Positions 24,957 through 39,000 of a stretch of DNA of 64,000 bases are shown piece by piece; position 1 is the first letter of the stretch, and every line of letters begins with the position of its first letter. The translations under genes and the position numbers were made by a program. The notes under the pieces are model-generated. The model did not search any database and was not told the DNA's origin. It saw only the letters and a program-made list of their open reading frames with translations. The DNA comes from Ianthella basta (lineage: Eukaryota; Porifera; Demospongiae; Verongiida; Ianthellidae). The DNA is taken from contig OZ025870.1 in the NCBI GenBank assembly GCA_964019415.1, positions 3,450,408 through 3,514,407 of the forward strand, in the 5' to 3' direction.

Positions 24957-27900
24957 ATTAGGCAACATTAGGCAAGATATGAGAAGATAAAATTTGGCAA
25001 GTTTTGGCAAGATATGACAAGGTAAGATTTGGCAAGATTAGGCAAGATATGACAAGGTAAGATTTGGCAAGATTTGGCAAGATATGACAAGGTAAGATTT
25101 GGCAAGATTTGGCAAGATATGACAAGGTAAGATTTGGCAAGATTTAGCAAGATATGACAAGGTAAGATTAAGCAAGATTTGGCAAGATATGACAAGGTAA
25201 GATTTGGCAAGATTAGGCAAGATATGACGAGGTAAGATTAGGCAAGATATGACAAGGTAAGATTTGGCAAGATTTGGCAAGATATGACAAGGTAAGATTA
25301 AGCAAGATTTGGCAAGATATGACGAGGTAAGATTAAGCAAGATTTGGCAAGATATGACAAGGTAAGATTAGGCAAGATTTGGCAAAATATGACAAGGTAA
25401 GATTTGGCAAGATTAGGCAAGATATGACAAGGTAAGATTTGGCAAGATTTGGCAAGATATGACAAGGTAAGATTTGGTAAGATAGGCAAGATATGACAAG
25501 GTAAGATTTGGCAAGATATGACAAGGTAAGATCTGCATGGCAACATTAGGCAAGATATGACAAGGTAAGATTAGGCAAGATTAGGCAACATGACAAGGTA
25601 AGATTAAGCAAGATTTGGCAAGATATGAAAAGGTAAGATTTGGCAAGATTTGGCAAGATATGACAAGGTAAGATTTGGCAAGATGAGGCAAAATATGACA
25701 AGGTAAGATTTGGCAAGATTAGGCAAGATATGACAAGGTAAGATTTGGCAAGATTTGGCAAGATATGACAAGGTAAGATTAAGCAAGATTATGCAAGATA
25801 TGACAAGGTAAGATTAAGCAAGATTTGGCAAGATATGACAAGGTAAGATTTGGCAAGATTAGGCAAAATATGACAAGGTAAGATTTGGCAAGATTAGGCA
25901 AGATATGACAAGGTAAGATTTGGCAAGATTTGGCAAGATATGACAAGGTAAGATTAGGCAAGATTAGACAAGATATGACAAGGTAAGATTAGGCAACATT
26001 AGACAAGATATGACAAGATAAGATTTGGCAAGATTTGGCAAGATATGACAAGTTAAGATTTGGCAAGATTAGGCAAGATATGAAACGGTAAGATTTGGCT
26101 AGATATGACAAGGTAAGATTTGGCAAGATTAGGCAAGATATGGCAAGATATGACAAGGTAAGATCTGCATGGCAAGATTAGGCAAGATATGACAAGGTAA
26201 GATTAGGCAAGATTAGGCAACATGACAAAATAAGATTAAGCAAGATTTGGCAAGATATCACAAGGTAGATTTGCCAAGATTTGGCTAGATATGACAAGGT
26301 AAGATTAGGCAAGATTAGACAAGATATGACAAGGTAAGATTAGGCAACATTAGGCAAGATATGACAAGATAAGATTTGGCAAGATATGACAAGGTAAGAT
26401 TTGGCAAGATTAGGCAAGATATGACAAGATAAGATTTGGCAAGATTAGGCAAGATATGACAAGGTAAGATTTGGCAAGATTTGGCAAGATATGACAAGGT
26501 AAGATTTGGCAAGATTTGGCAAGATATGACAAGGTAAGATTTGGCAAGATAAGGCAAGATATGACAAGGTAAGATCTGGCAAGATATGACAAGGTAAGAT
26601 TTGGCAAGATTAGGCAAGATATGACAAGGTAAGATCTGGCAAGATATGACAAGGTAAGATTTGGCAAGATGAAGCAAGATATGACAAGGTAAGATCTGGC
26701 AAGATATGACAAGGTAAGATTTGGCAAGATTAGGCAAGATATGACAAGGTAAGATCTGGCAAGATATGACAAGGTAAGATTTTGGCAAGATTAGGCAAGA
26801 TATGACAAGGTAAGATTAGGCAAGATTAGGCAACATGACAAGGTAAGATTAAGCAAGATTTGGCAAGATATCACAAGGTAGATTTGGCAAGATTTGGCAA
26901 GACATGGCAAGGTAAGATTTGGCAAGATTTGGCAACATTTGACGAGGTAAGATTAGGCAAGATAAGGCAAGATATGACAAGGTAAGATTTGACAAGATTA
27001 GGCAAGATATGACAAGGTAAGATCTGGCAAGATATGACAAGGTAAGATTTGGCAAGATTAGACAAGATATGACAAGGTAAGATCTGGCAAGATATGACAA
27101 GGTAAGATTCTGGCAAGATTAGGCAAGATATGACAAGGTAAGATCTGGCAAAATATGAAAAGGTAAGATTTGGCAAGATTAGGCAAGATATGACAAGGTA
27201 AGATTTGGCAAGATTTGACAAGATATGACAAGGTAAGATTAAGCAAGATTTGGCAATATATGACAAGGTAAGATTTGGCAAGATTAGGCAAAATATGACA
27301 AGGTAAGATTTGGCAAGATTTGGCAAGATATGACAAGGTTAGATTAAGCAAGATTATGCAAGATATGACAAGGTAAGATTAAGCAAGATTTGGCAAGATA
27401 TGACAAGGTAAGATTTGGCAAGATTAGGCAAAATATGACAAGGTAAGATTTGGCAAGATTAGGCAAGATATGACAAGGTAAGATTTGGCAAGATCTGGCA
27501 AGATATGACAAGGTAAGATTAGGCAAGATTAGACAAGATATGACAAGGTAAGATTAGGCAACATTAGACAAGATATGACAAGATAAGATTTGGCAAGATT
27601 TGGCAAGATATGACAAGTTAAGATTTGGCAAGATTAGGCAAGATATGAAAAAGTAAGATTTGGCTAGATATGACAAGGTAAGATTTGGCAAGATTAGGCA
27701 AGATATGGCAAGATATGACAAGGTAAGATCTGCATGGCAAGATTAGGCAAGATATGACAAGGTAAGATTAGGCAAGATTAGGCAACATGACAAAATAAGA
27801 TTAAGCAAGATTTGGCAAGATATCACAAGGTAGATTTGGCAAGATTTGGCAAGATATGGCAAGGTAAGATTTGGCAAGATTTGGCAACATATGACGAGGT

Positions 27901-30592
27901 AAGATTAGGCAAGATTAGGCAAGATATGACAAGGTAAGATCTGGCAAGATATGACAAGGTAAGATTCTGGCAAGATTAGGCAAGATATGACAAGGTAAGA
28001 TTGGGCAAGATTAGGCAACATGACAAGGTAAGATTAAGCAAGATTTGGCAAGATATCACAAGGTAGATTTGGCAAGATTTGGCAAGACATGGCAAGGTAA
28101 GATTTGGCAAGATTTGGCAACATTTGACGAGGTAAGATTAGGCAAGATAAGGCAAGATATGACAAGGTAAGATTTGACAAGATTAGGCAAGATATGACAA
28201 GGTAAGATCTGGCAAGATATGACAAGGTAAGATTTGGCAAGATTAGACAAGATATGACAAGGTAAGATCTGGCAAGATATGACAAGGTAAGATTCTGGCA
28301 AGATTAGGCAAGATATGACAAGGTAAGATCTGGCAAAATATGACAAGGTAAGATTTGGCAAGATTATAGGCAAGATATGACAAGGTAAGATTTGGCAAGA
28401 TTTGGCAAGATATGACAAGGTAAGATTAAGCAAGATTTGGCAATATATGACAAGGTAAGATTTGGCAAGATTAGGCAAAATATGACAAGGTAAGATTTGG
28501 CAAGATTTGGCAAGATATGACAAGGTAAGATTAAGCAAGATTATGCAAGATATGACAAGGTAAGATTAAGCAAGATTTGGCAAGATATGACAAGGTAAGA
28601 TTTGGCAAGATTAGGCAAAATATGACAAGGTAAGATTTGGCAAGATTAGGCAAGATATGACAAGGTAAGATTTGGCAAGATTTGGCAAGATATGACAAGG
28701 TAAGATTAGGCAAGATTAGACAAGATATGACAAGGTAAGATTAGGCAACATTAGACAAGATATGACAAGATAAGATTTGGCAAGATTTGGCAAGATATGA
28801 CAAGTTAAGATTTGGCAAGATTAGGCAAGATATGAAAAGGTAAGATTTGGCTAGATATGACAAGGTAAGATTTGGCAAGATTAGGCAAGATATGGCAAGA
28901 TATGACAAGGTAAGATCTGCATGGCAAGATTAGGCAAGATATGACAAGGTAAGATTAGGCAAGATTAGGCAACATGACAAAATAAGATTAAGCAAGATTT
29001 GGCAAGATATCACAAGGTGGATTTGGCAAGATTTGGCAAGATATGGCAAGGTAAGATTTGGCAAGATTTGGCAACATATGACAAGGTAAGATTAGGCAGG
29101 ATAAGGCCAGATATGACAAGGTAAGATTTGACAAGATTAGGCAAGATATGACAAGGTAAGATCTGGCAAGATATGACAAGGTAAGATTTGGCAAGATTAG
29201 GCAAGATATGACAAGGTAAGATCTGGCAAGATATGACAAGGTAAGATTCTGGCAAGATTAGGCAAGATATGACAAGGTAAGATCTGGCAAAATATGACAA
29301 GGTAAGATTTGGCAAGATTAGGCAAGATATGACAAGGTAAGATTTGGCAAGATATGACAAGGTAAGATTAAGTAAGATTTGGCAATATATGACAAGGTAA
29401 GATTTGGCGAGATTTGGCAAAATATGAAAAGGTAAGATTTGGCAAGATTAGGCAAGATATGACAAGGTAAGATTTGGCAAGATTTGGCTAGATATGACAA
29501 GGTAAGATTAGGCAAGATTAGACAAGATATGACAAGGTAAGATTAGGCAACATTAGGCAAGATATGACAAGATAAGATTTGGCAAGATATGACAAGGTAA
29601 GATTTGGCAAGATTAGGCAAGATATGACAAGGTAAGATTTGGCAAGATTTGGCAAGATATGACAAGGTAAGATTTGGCAAGATTTGGCAAGATATGACAA
29701 GGTAAGATTTGGCAAGATAAGGCAAGATATGACAAGGTAAGATCTGGCAAGATATGACAAGGTAAGATTTGGCAAGATTAGGCAAGATATGACAAGGTAA
29801 GCTCTGGCAAGATATGACAAGGTAAGATTTGGCAAGATGAAGCAAGATATGACAAGGTAAGATCTGGCAAGATATGACAAGGTAAGATTTGGCAAGATTA
29901 GGCAAGATATGACAAGGTAAGATCTGGCAAGATATGACAAGGTAAGATTCTGGCAAGATTAGGCAAGATATGACAAGGTAAGATTATGCAAGATTAGGCA
30001 ACATGACAAGATAAGATTAAGCAAGATTTGGCAAGATATCACAAGGTAGATTTGGCAAGATTTGGCAAGACATGGCAAGGTAAGATTTGGCAAGATTTGG
30101 CAACATTTGACGAGGTAAGATTAGGCAAGATAAGGCAAGATATGACAAGGTAAGATTTGACAAGATTAGGCAAGATATGACAAGGTAAGATCTGGCAAGA
30201 TATGACAAGGTAAGATTTGGCAAGATTAGACAAGATATGACAAGGTAAGATTTGGCAAGATATGACAAGGTAAGATTATGGCAAGATTAGGCAAGATATG
30301 ACAAGGTAAGATCTGGCAAAATATGACAAGGTAAGATTTGGCAAGATTTGGCAAGATATGACAAGGTAAGATTAAGCAAGATTTGGCAATATATGACAAG
30401 GTAAGATTTGGCAAGATTAGGCAAAATATGGCAAGGTAAGATTTGGCAAGATTAGGCAAGATATCACAAGGTAAGATTTGGCAAGATTTGGCTAGATATG
30501 ACAAGGTAAGAATAGGCAAGATTATGCAAGATATGACAAGGTAAGATTAGGCAACATTAGGCAAGATATGACAAGATAAGATTTGGCAAGAT
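24957..30592. repeat. 35-bp satellite array, segment 3
   Basis: Same satellite. A block with the markers GATATCACAAGGTAG and ACATTTGACGAGG recurs near 26870, 28055 and 30040, with a related block at 29010. Spacings are about 1185, 954 and 1029 bp. Units with TCTGCATGGC recur near 25529, 26165, 27728 and 28916. Confidence 0.98.
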
Positions 30593-33033
30593 AGTATTAT
30601 TATTATTATTGAAAAACACACCAGTGAAGGTGCAAAAGAGCAGACACAGCACAAGTTAAGTTACATGGTGGAGGCTGAGGATACAATAAAGTCTAATTCT
30701 GACTGAGCAAAATGGGGAATTACAGAGTGAGTATCTCGGATCTCTCTAATTAGATGACCCACAGCAACATGATCGGTGGAATAAGATTTACAATGAGAAG
30801 GACCAAACATACAGTTGTACCCTATAAAACCTGAATTACATACTAAAGAACTTTCATGAAAAACAGAACGAATCAAACTAGATGAGTGAGATAATGCAGT
30901 GGAAAGTAGTCTGATAAATCTGGAATAAATGATGTTGTAAATGCTTTTAGTAAATCCAACAGCATGGGCAATAGACGTATGGCAATTGTGTGGAAGATTC
31001 CAAATTCGTCTGATAACATTGTTAAACGACACATGAAGAGATCGGATGTCTGGGGCATCGAGCCTCCACAATGCGCACCCATACAGTGAAAGACAGTATG
31101 CATTGAATAGTTTCATCTTTGTCTCCGGATTACACCCCTTAAATCGAAACAGGACAGAGTTAGCCTGGCGGATAAATGCCATTGATTTTAAATGAATATC
31201 CAGCTTATCAGACAAGTCATACTGCAAAGTATTCCCAAGGTGAACGACTGAATCAACCATAGGCAGGCAGTGGCCACAGAGTGAGAAGCGGGTATGATCA
31301 GAACCTGCAGTACATCTAAAACATATAAGTTGAGTCTTATCAGCATTGAATTGAATCCCATGAGCCTGAGCATATTGTTCACATAGGGCAAGCATCTTTC
31401 TAAGGGCATCTGGGGATGGAGCAAGAATGGTTAGATCATCGGCATAGCAAAAAGCCCCGGAGAAATGATCCTCCCAGTAACAGCCACGACCACTAGTACG
31501 AAGTGAATCTAGCAGGCCATCAAGATAAATTGTGAACAATATTGGGCTAAGGACACCGCCTTGGCGAACCCCATTGGAGACCTCAAAGTGGTCAGAGGAT
31601 TTACCCAACCATCGAACACACAATTTCTGAGACTTGTACCACTGCAATAACAGACGTACAATAGGCTTGGGCATTCTTCTTTCAAGCAATTTCGAAAACA
31701 GGATGCCGTGGTCAACTGTGTCAAAGGCTTTTGAGGCATCAATCAAGCAAGCATACACTTTAGAACCTTTATTCAAGTAGCGATTGATAACAGATTTCAT
31801 GACACCATTACAAAGGGTAGTAGAAAAGCCAGATTTGAAGCCAAATTGTAAATCACTCGTGATAAAGAATTCATTCCAGGTAATCAGAATGGACCACTCT
31901 AGGACTTTGCTTAGGGAGGAAGCAAGGGCTATTCCACGATAGTTTGCAGAGTGGGAAGGATCTTTAGAGCCCTTTGGAATAGGCTGAATGGTGGCATCTC
32001 GCAGTGCAGTTGGCATGAAGCCATGTCTCAGTAGTGTTGTAAACAGACGAGCCAGAAACTGATGTAATGAGGCAGGTGCGTTCAGAATATGGTCTGAAGC
32101 CAATGTGTCACCACCAATCTTACCATGCCTAAGCTTCCCAATGGCCTCATGGATTGTATCAGGTGATATAGAAATGTGCTCAATCTCTGCTGAAGTTAGA
32201 GCTGAATTAAGATTATCCAGCAGTTCCTCAGCGGCGGAAGAGTCTGTGGAGTTGTACAGTTGTTTAAAACTATTGGCAAACAGATTGGCAATATTGTCAG
32301 ACCCAGTAACACTATCAACAACTGGAGATGGAGTAGCTTTGCTGTTACCAAAGTGTCGATGCACTTCAGACCAGAAACCACGATTGGGATCTTTGAGCAA
32401 CGACTCAGCCAATTTTGTACGTTTGATCTGATCTTGTCTTCTCCTGACACGTCGTACAGCGTATTTGTATCTGCGGTGGTGATGCTTTTTAAGCTGAAAC
32501 AGAACACCAGCAGAAGGGGAACCGGCCTCAAGCCACAGCTTATGCCACCACTGGCTAGCCTGTAGTTCAGGTTTGACAAACTGTGACCACCCAGCAATGC
32601 GAGGTCGTTTGCCAGGGCCTTTGCCTGGGATTGAGCAGTTCCCAGCAACTTTAAGGCACTTAACAAGCTGATCACACACCTGCTCAAGCTGTTGTTGATG
32701 AGCTGTGCAGGCTGGGTCACAACAGGTGATAATGGCATCATCCAACATCATGTTCAGAGACTCAAGCATGTGCTCAACTGTAGTCTGGTACTTGTCAATG
32801 TGATCAATAGTGGCTCTGTACCAGGCCCTCGTGGTTGGTTCAGGGACTGTAGAAGATGTATGGTCAGCTACAGTGCATGGCAAGTCCAGATAGAAGACTA
32901 AAGGATTATGATCAGATAAATTCCTGCCATCCTTGATTGCATGAACATTGCTGACTAATGGGAGAAAACAGCTAGAGACAGCTACATGATATATCCATGA
33001 TTTGGACCCATTATGACCCATATATGTAAAACA
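30593..33033 (-). mobile_element. LINE insertion with long intact ORF (copy 3)
   Basis: A minus-strand insertion of a different LINE family from copies 1 and 2. Its 3' tail is an (AAT)n run at 30594-30611. The 5' junction is near 33030, where satellite resumes with ACAAGGTAAG. The element is truncated within the endonuclease domain but is otherwise unbroken. No convincing target duplication is visible. Confidence 0.92.
30661..33021 (-). CDS. LINE endonuclease remnant + reverse transcriptase (786 aa)
   Basis: One open frame of 786 codons ending in TAA. Residues 36-40 are SDHNP, the last catalytic motif of an APE-type endonuclease, so about 200 N-terminal endonuclease residues are missing. Residues 130-205 are very basic. 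The RT spans about 340-620: IPKGSKDPSHSANYRGIAL, LIDASKAFD (catalytic D428), GVRQGGVLSPILF (484 on) and YADD at 526-529. The C-terminal part has the LYGCALWRLD-type thumb motif. The style is that of the jockey/CR1/L2 assemblage, exact clade not determined. The start used here is only the first Met after truncation. The absence of stops suggests a recent insertion. Confidence 0.93.
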   Translation of the reverse strand: MGHNGSKSWIYHVAVSSCFLPLVSNVHAIKDGRNLSDHNPLVFYLDLPCTVADHTSSTVPEPTTRAWYRATIDHIDKYQTTVEHMLESLNMMLDDAIITCCDPACTAHQQQLEQVCDQLVKCLKVAGNCSIPGKGPGKRPRIAGWSQFVKPELQASQWWHKLWLEAGSPSAGVLFQLKKHHHRRYKYAVRRVRRRQDQIKRTKLAESLLKDPNRGFWSEVHRHFGNSKATPSPVVDSVTGSDNIANLFANSFKQLYNSTDSSAAEELLDNLNSALTSAEIEHISISPDTIHEAIGKLRHGKIGGDTLASDHILNAPASLHQFLARLFTTLLRHGFMPTALRDATIQPIPKGSKDPSHSANYRGIALASSLSKVLEWSILITWNEFFITSDLQFGFKSGFSTTLCNGVMKSVINRYLNKGSKVYACLIDASKAFDTVDHGILFSKLLERRMPKPIVRLLLQWYKSQKLCVRWLGKSSDHFEVSNGVRQGGVLSPILFTIYLDGLLDSLRTSGRGCYWEDHFSGAFCYADDLTILAPSPDALRKMLALCEQYAQAHGIQFNADKTQLICFRCTAGSDHTRFSLCGHCLPMVDSVVHLGNTLQYDLSDKLDIHLKSMAFIRQANSVLFRFKGCNPETKMKLFNAYCLSLYGCALWRLDAPDIRSLHVSFNNVIRRIWNLPHNCHTSIAHAVGFTKSIYNIIYSRFIRLLSTALSHSSSLIRSVFHESSLVCNSGFIGYNCMFGPSHCKSYSTDHVAVGHLIREIRDTHSVIPHFAQSELDFIVSSASTM

Positions 33034-36000
33034 AGGACAAGGTAAGATTTGGCAAGATTAGGCAAGATATGACAAGGTAAAATTTGGCAAGATTAGGCAA
33101 GATATGACAAGGTAAGATTTGGCAAGATTAGGCAAGATATAACGAGGTAAGATTTGGCAAGATATGACAAGGTAAGATTTGGCAAGATTTGGCAAGATAT
33201 GACAAGGTAAAATTTGGCAAGATTTGGCAAGATATGACAAGGTAAGATTTGGCAAGATTTGGCAAGATATGACAAGGTAAGATTTGGCAAGATTTGGCAA
33301 GATATGACAAGATAAGATTTGGCAAGATTTGGCAAGAAATGACAAGGTAAGATTTGGCAAGATTTGGCAAGACATGACGAGGTAAGATTAAGCAAGATTT
33401 GGCAAGATATGACAAGGTAAGATCTGGCAAGATTAGGCAAGATATGACAAGGTAGGATTAAGCAAGATTTGGCAAGGTATTGAAGGTACGATTTGGCAAG
33501 ATTATGCAAGATATGACAAGGTAAGATTTGGCAAAATTTGGCAAGATATTGCAAGGTAAGATTTGGCAAGATTTGGCAAGATATGACAACGTAAGATTAA
33601 GCAAGATTAGGCAAGATATGACAAGGTAAGATTTGGCAAGATTTGGCAAGATATCACAAGGTAAGATCTGGCAAGATTAGGCATGATATGACAAAGTAAG
33701 ATCTGGTAAGATATGACGAGGTATGATCTGGCAAGATATGACAAGGTAAGATCTGGCAAGATTAGGCAAGATATGACTAGGTAAGATCTTGCAAGATTCG
33801 GCTAGATCTGACGAGGTATGATCTGGCAAGATATGATGAGGTAAGATTTGGCAAGATTAGGCAAGATTAGGCAAGATATGACAAGGTAGGATTAGGCAAG
33901 ATTTGGCAAGATATGACAAGGCTAGATCTGGCAAGATATGACAAAGTAAGATTAAGAAATATTTGGCAAGATATGAGAAGGTAAGATTTGGCTAGATTTG
34001 GCAAGATATGACAAGGTAAGATTAAGCAAGATTTGGCAAGATATGACGAGGTAAGATTAAGCAAGATTTGGCAAGATATGACAAGGTAAGATCTGGCAAG
34101 ATTAGGCAAGATATGACAAGGTAAGATCTGGCAAGATATGACGAGGTATGATCTGGCAAGATATGACATGGTAAGATCTGGCAAGATGAGGCAAGATATG
34201 ACTAGGTAAGATCTTGCAAGATTTGGCAAGATATGACGAGGTATGATCTGGCAAGATATTGCAAGGTAAGATTTGGCAAAATTTGGCAAGATATGACAAG
34301 GTAAAATTAAGCAAGATTAGGCAAGATATGACAAGGTAAGATTAAGCAAGATTTGGCAAGATATGACACGGTAAGATTTGGCACGATTTGGCAAAATATG
34401 ACAAGGTAAGATTTGGCAAGATTAGGCAAAATATTACAAGGTAAGATTTGGCAAGATTTGCCAAGATATGACGAGGTAAGATTAGGCAAGATTAAACAAG
34501 ATATGAAAAGGTAAGATTAGGCAACATTAGGTAAGATATGACAAAATAAGATTTGGCAAGATTTGGCAAGATATGACAAGGTAAGATTAAGCAAGATTTG
34601 GCAAGATATGACAAGGTAAGATTTGGCAAGATTTGACAAGATATGACAAGGTAAGATTAAGCAAGATTTGGCAAGATATGACAAGGTAAGATTTGGCAAG
34701 ATTTGACAAGTTATGACAAGGTAAGATTAAGCAAGATTTGGCAAGATATGACACGGTAAGATTTGGCAAGATTTGGCAAGATATGACAAGGTAAGATTAA
34801 GCAAGATTAGGCAAAATATGACAAGGTAAGATTTGGCAAGATTAGGCAAGATATGACAAGGTAAGATTAGGCAAGATTAAACAAGATATGACAAGGTAAG
34901 ATTAGGCAACATTAGGCAAGATATGACAAAATAAAATTTGGCAAGATTTGGCAAGATATGACAAGGTAAGATTAGGCAAGATTTGACAAGATATGACAAG
35001 GTAAGGTTTGGCAAGATTTAGCAAGATATGACAAGGTAAGATTAAGCAAGATTTGGCAAAATATGACAAGGTAAGATTTGGCAAGATTAGGCAAGATATG
35101 ACGAGGTAAGATTTGGCTAGATATGACAAGGTAAGATTAAGCAAGATTTGGCAAGATATGACGAGGTAAGATTAAGCAAGATTTGGCAAGATATGACAAG
35201 GTAAGATTTGGCAAGATTAGGCAAAATATGACAAGGTAAGATTTGGCAAGATATGACAAGGTAACATTTGGCAGGATTTGGCAAGATATGACAAGGTAAG
35301 ATTTGGCAAGATATGACAAGGTAAGATTTGGCAAGATATGACAAGGTAACATTAGGCAAGATTAGACAAGATATGACAAGGTAAGATTTGGCAAGATTAG
35401 GCAAGATATAACGAGGTAAGATTTGGCAAGATATGACAAGGTAAGATTTGGCAAGATTTGGCAAGATATGACAAGGTAAGATTTGGCAAGATTTGGCAAG
35501 ATATGACAAGGTAAGATTTGGCAAGATTTGGCAAGATATGACAAGGTAAGATTTGGCAAGATTTGGCAAGATATGACAAGGTAACATTAGGCAAGATAAG
35601 ACAAGATATGACAAGGTAAGATTTGGCAAGATTAGGCAAGATATGACAACGTAAGATCTGGCAAGATATGACAAGGTAAGATTGGGCAAGATTAGGCAAG
35701 ATATGACAAGGTAGGATTAAGCAAGATTTGGCAAGGTATTGAAAGTACGATTTGGCAAGATTTGGCAAGATATTGCAAGGTAAGATTTGGCAAAATTTGG
35801 CAAGATATGACAAGGTAAAATTAAGCAAGATTAGGCAAGATATGACAAGGTAAGATTCGGCAAGATTTTGCAAGATATGACAAGGTAAGATCTGGCAAGA
35901 TTTTGCATGATATGACAAGGTAAGATTTGGCAAAATTTGGCAACATATTGCAAGGTAAGATTTGGCAAGATTTGGCAAGATATGACAAGGTAAGATTAAG

Positions 36001-39000
36001 CAAGATTAGGCAAGATATGACAAGGTAAGATTCGGCAAGATTTGGCAAGATATCACAAGGTAAGATCTGGCAAGATTAGGCAAGATATGACAAGGTAAGA
36101 TCTGGTAAGATATGACGAGGTGTGATCTGGCAAGATACGACAAGGTAGGATTAGGCAAGATTTGCCAAGATATGACAAGGCTAGATCTAGCAAGATATGA
36201 CAAAGTAAGATTAAGAAATATTTGGCAAGATATGAGAAAGTAAGATTTGACTAGATTTGGCAAGATATGACAAGGTAAGATTAAGCAAGATTTGGCAAGA
36301 TATGACGAGGTAAGATTTGGCAAGATTTGGCAAGATATGACAAGATAAGATCTGGCAAGATTAGGCAAGATTTGACAAGGTAAGATCTGGCAAGATATGA
36401 CGAGGTATGATCTGGCAAGATATGACAGGGTAAGATCTGGCAAGATTTGGCAAGATATGACTAGGTAAGATCTTGCAAGATTTGGCAAGATATGACGAAG
36501 TATGATCTGGCAAGATATGATGAGGTAAGATTTGGCAAGATTAGGCAAGATATTAACAAGGTAAGATTAAGCAAGATTTGGCAAGATATGACACAGTAAG
36601 ATTTGGCAAGATTTGGCAAGATATGACAGGGTAATATTAAGCAAGATTAGGCAAAATATGGCAAGGTAAGATTTGACAAGTTTAGGCAAGATATGACAAG
36701 GTAAGATTTGTCAAGATTTGGCAAGATATGACAAGATAAGATTTGGCAAGATTTGGCAAGATATGACAAGGTAAGATTTGGCAAGATTAGGCAAGATATG
36801 ACAAGGTAAGATTTGGCAAGATTTAGCAAGATATGACAAGGTAAGATTAAGCAAGATTAGGTAAGATATGACAAGGTAAGATTTGGCAAGATTAGGCAAG
36901 ATATCAGGTGGTAAAATTTGGCAAGATATGACAAAATAAGATTTGGCAAGATTTGGCAAGATATGACAAGGTAAGATTAAGCAAGAATTGGCAAGTTATG
37001 ACGAGGTAAGATTAAACAAGATTTGGCAAGATATGACAAGGTAAGATTTGGCAAGATAAGGCAAAATATGACAAGGTAAGATTTGGCAAGATTAGGCAAG
37101 ATATGTCAAGGTAAGATTTGGCAAGATGAGGCAAGATATGACAAGGTAAGATTTGGCAAGATTAGGCAAGATATGACAAGGTAATAGTTGGCAAGATTTG
37201 GCAAGATATGTCATGGTAAGATCTGGATGGCAAGATTAGGCAAGATATGACAAGGTAAGATTAAGCAAGATTTGGCAAGATATGACGAGGTAAGTTTAAG
37301 CAAGATTTGGCAAGATATGACAAGGTATGATTTGGCAAGATTAGGCAAAATATGACAAGGTAAGATTTGTCAAGATTAGGCAAGATATGACAAGGTAAGA
37401 TTTGGCAAGATTTGGCAAGATATGACAAGGTAAGATTAAGCAAGATTTAGCAAGATATGACAAGGTAAGATTTGGCAAGATTAGGCAATATATGACAAGG
37501 TAAAATTTGGTAAGATTTGGCAAGATATGACAAGGTAAGATTTGGCAAGATTTGGCAAGTTATGACAAGGTAAGATTTGGCAACATTAGGCAAGATATGA
37601 CAAGGTAAGATTTGGCAAGATTTGGCATGATATGACAAGGTAAGATTTGGCAAGATTTGACAAGATATGATAAGGTAAGATTTGGCAAGATTTGGCGAGA
37701 TATGACAAGGTAAGATTCTGGCAAGATTAGGCAAGATATGACAAGGTAAGATCTGGCAAGATATGACAAGGTAAGATTTGGCATGATTTGGCAAGATATG
37801 ACAAGGTAAGATTTGGCAAGATTCGGCAAGATATGACAAGGTAAGACTTGGCAAGATTTGGCAAGATATGACAAGGTAAGATTTGGCAAGAATTGGCAAG
37901 ATATGACAAGGTAAGATTTGGCAGTATTTGGCAAGATATGACAAGGTAAGATTTGGCAAGATTAGGCAAGATATGACAAGGTAAGATTTGGCAAGATTTG
38001 GCAAGATATGACAAGGTAACATTAGGCAAGATTAGACAAGATATGACAAGGTAAGATCTGGCAAGATTAGGCAAGATATGACAAGGTAAGATCTGGCAAG
38101 ATATGACAAGGTAAGATTTGGCAAGATTTAGCAAGATATGACAAGGTAAGATTAAACAAGATTTGGCAAGATATGAGAAGGTAAGATTTGGCAAGATTAG
38201 TCAAGATATGACGAGGTAAGATTTGGCAAGATTTGGTAAGATATGACAAGGTAAGATTTGACAAAATTTGGCAAGATATGACAAGGTAAGATTAAGCAAG
38301 ATTTGGTAAGATATGACGAGGTAAGATTAAGCAAGATTTGGCAAGATATGACAAGGTACGATTTGGCAAGATTTGGCAAGTTATGACAAGGTAAGATTTG
38401 GCAAGATTAGGCAAGATATGACAAGATAGGATTTGGCAAGATTTGGCAAGATATGACAAGGTAAGATTTGGCAAGAATAGGCAAGATATGACAAGGTAAG
38501 ATTTGGCAAGATTTGGCAAGATATGACAAGGTAAGATCTGCATGGCTAGATTAGGCAAGATATGACAAGGTAAGATTAGGCAAGATTAGGCAACATGACA
38601 AGGTAAGATTAAGCAAGATTTGGCAAGATATGATAAGGTAGATTTGGCAAGATTTGGCAATATATGACAAGGTAAGATTTGGCAAGATTAGGCAAGATAT
38701 GACAAGGTAAGATTTGGCAAGATTTGGCAAGATATGACAAGGTAAGAGCTGCATGGCAAGATTAGGCAAGATATGACAAGGTAAGATTAGGCAAGATTAG
38801 GCAACATGACAAGGTAAGATTAAGCAAGATTTGGCAAGATATGATAAGGTAGATTTGGCAAGATTTGGCAAGATATGGCAAGGCAAGATTTGGCAAGATT
38901 TGGCAACATATGACGAGGTAAGATTTGGCAAGAAAAGGCAAGATATGACAAGGTAATATTTGACAAGATTAGGCAAGATATGACAAGGTAAGATCTGGCA

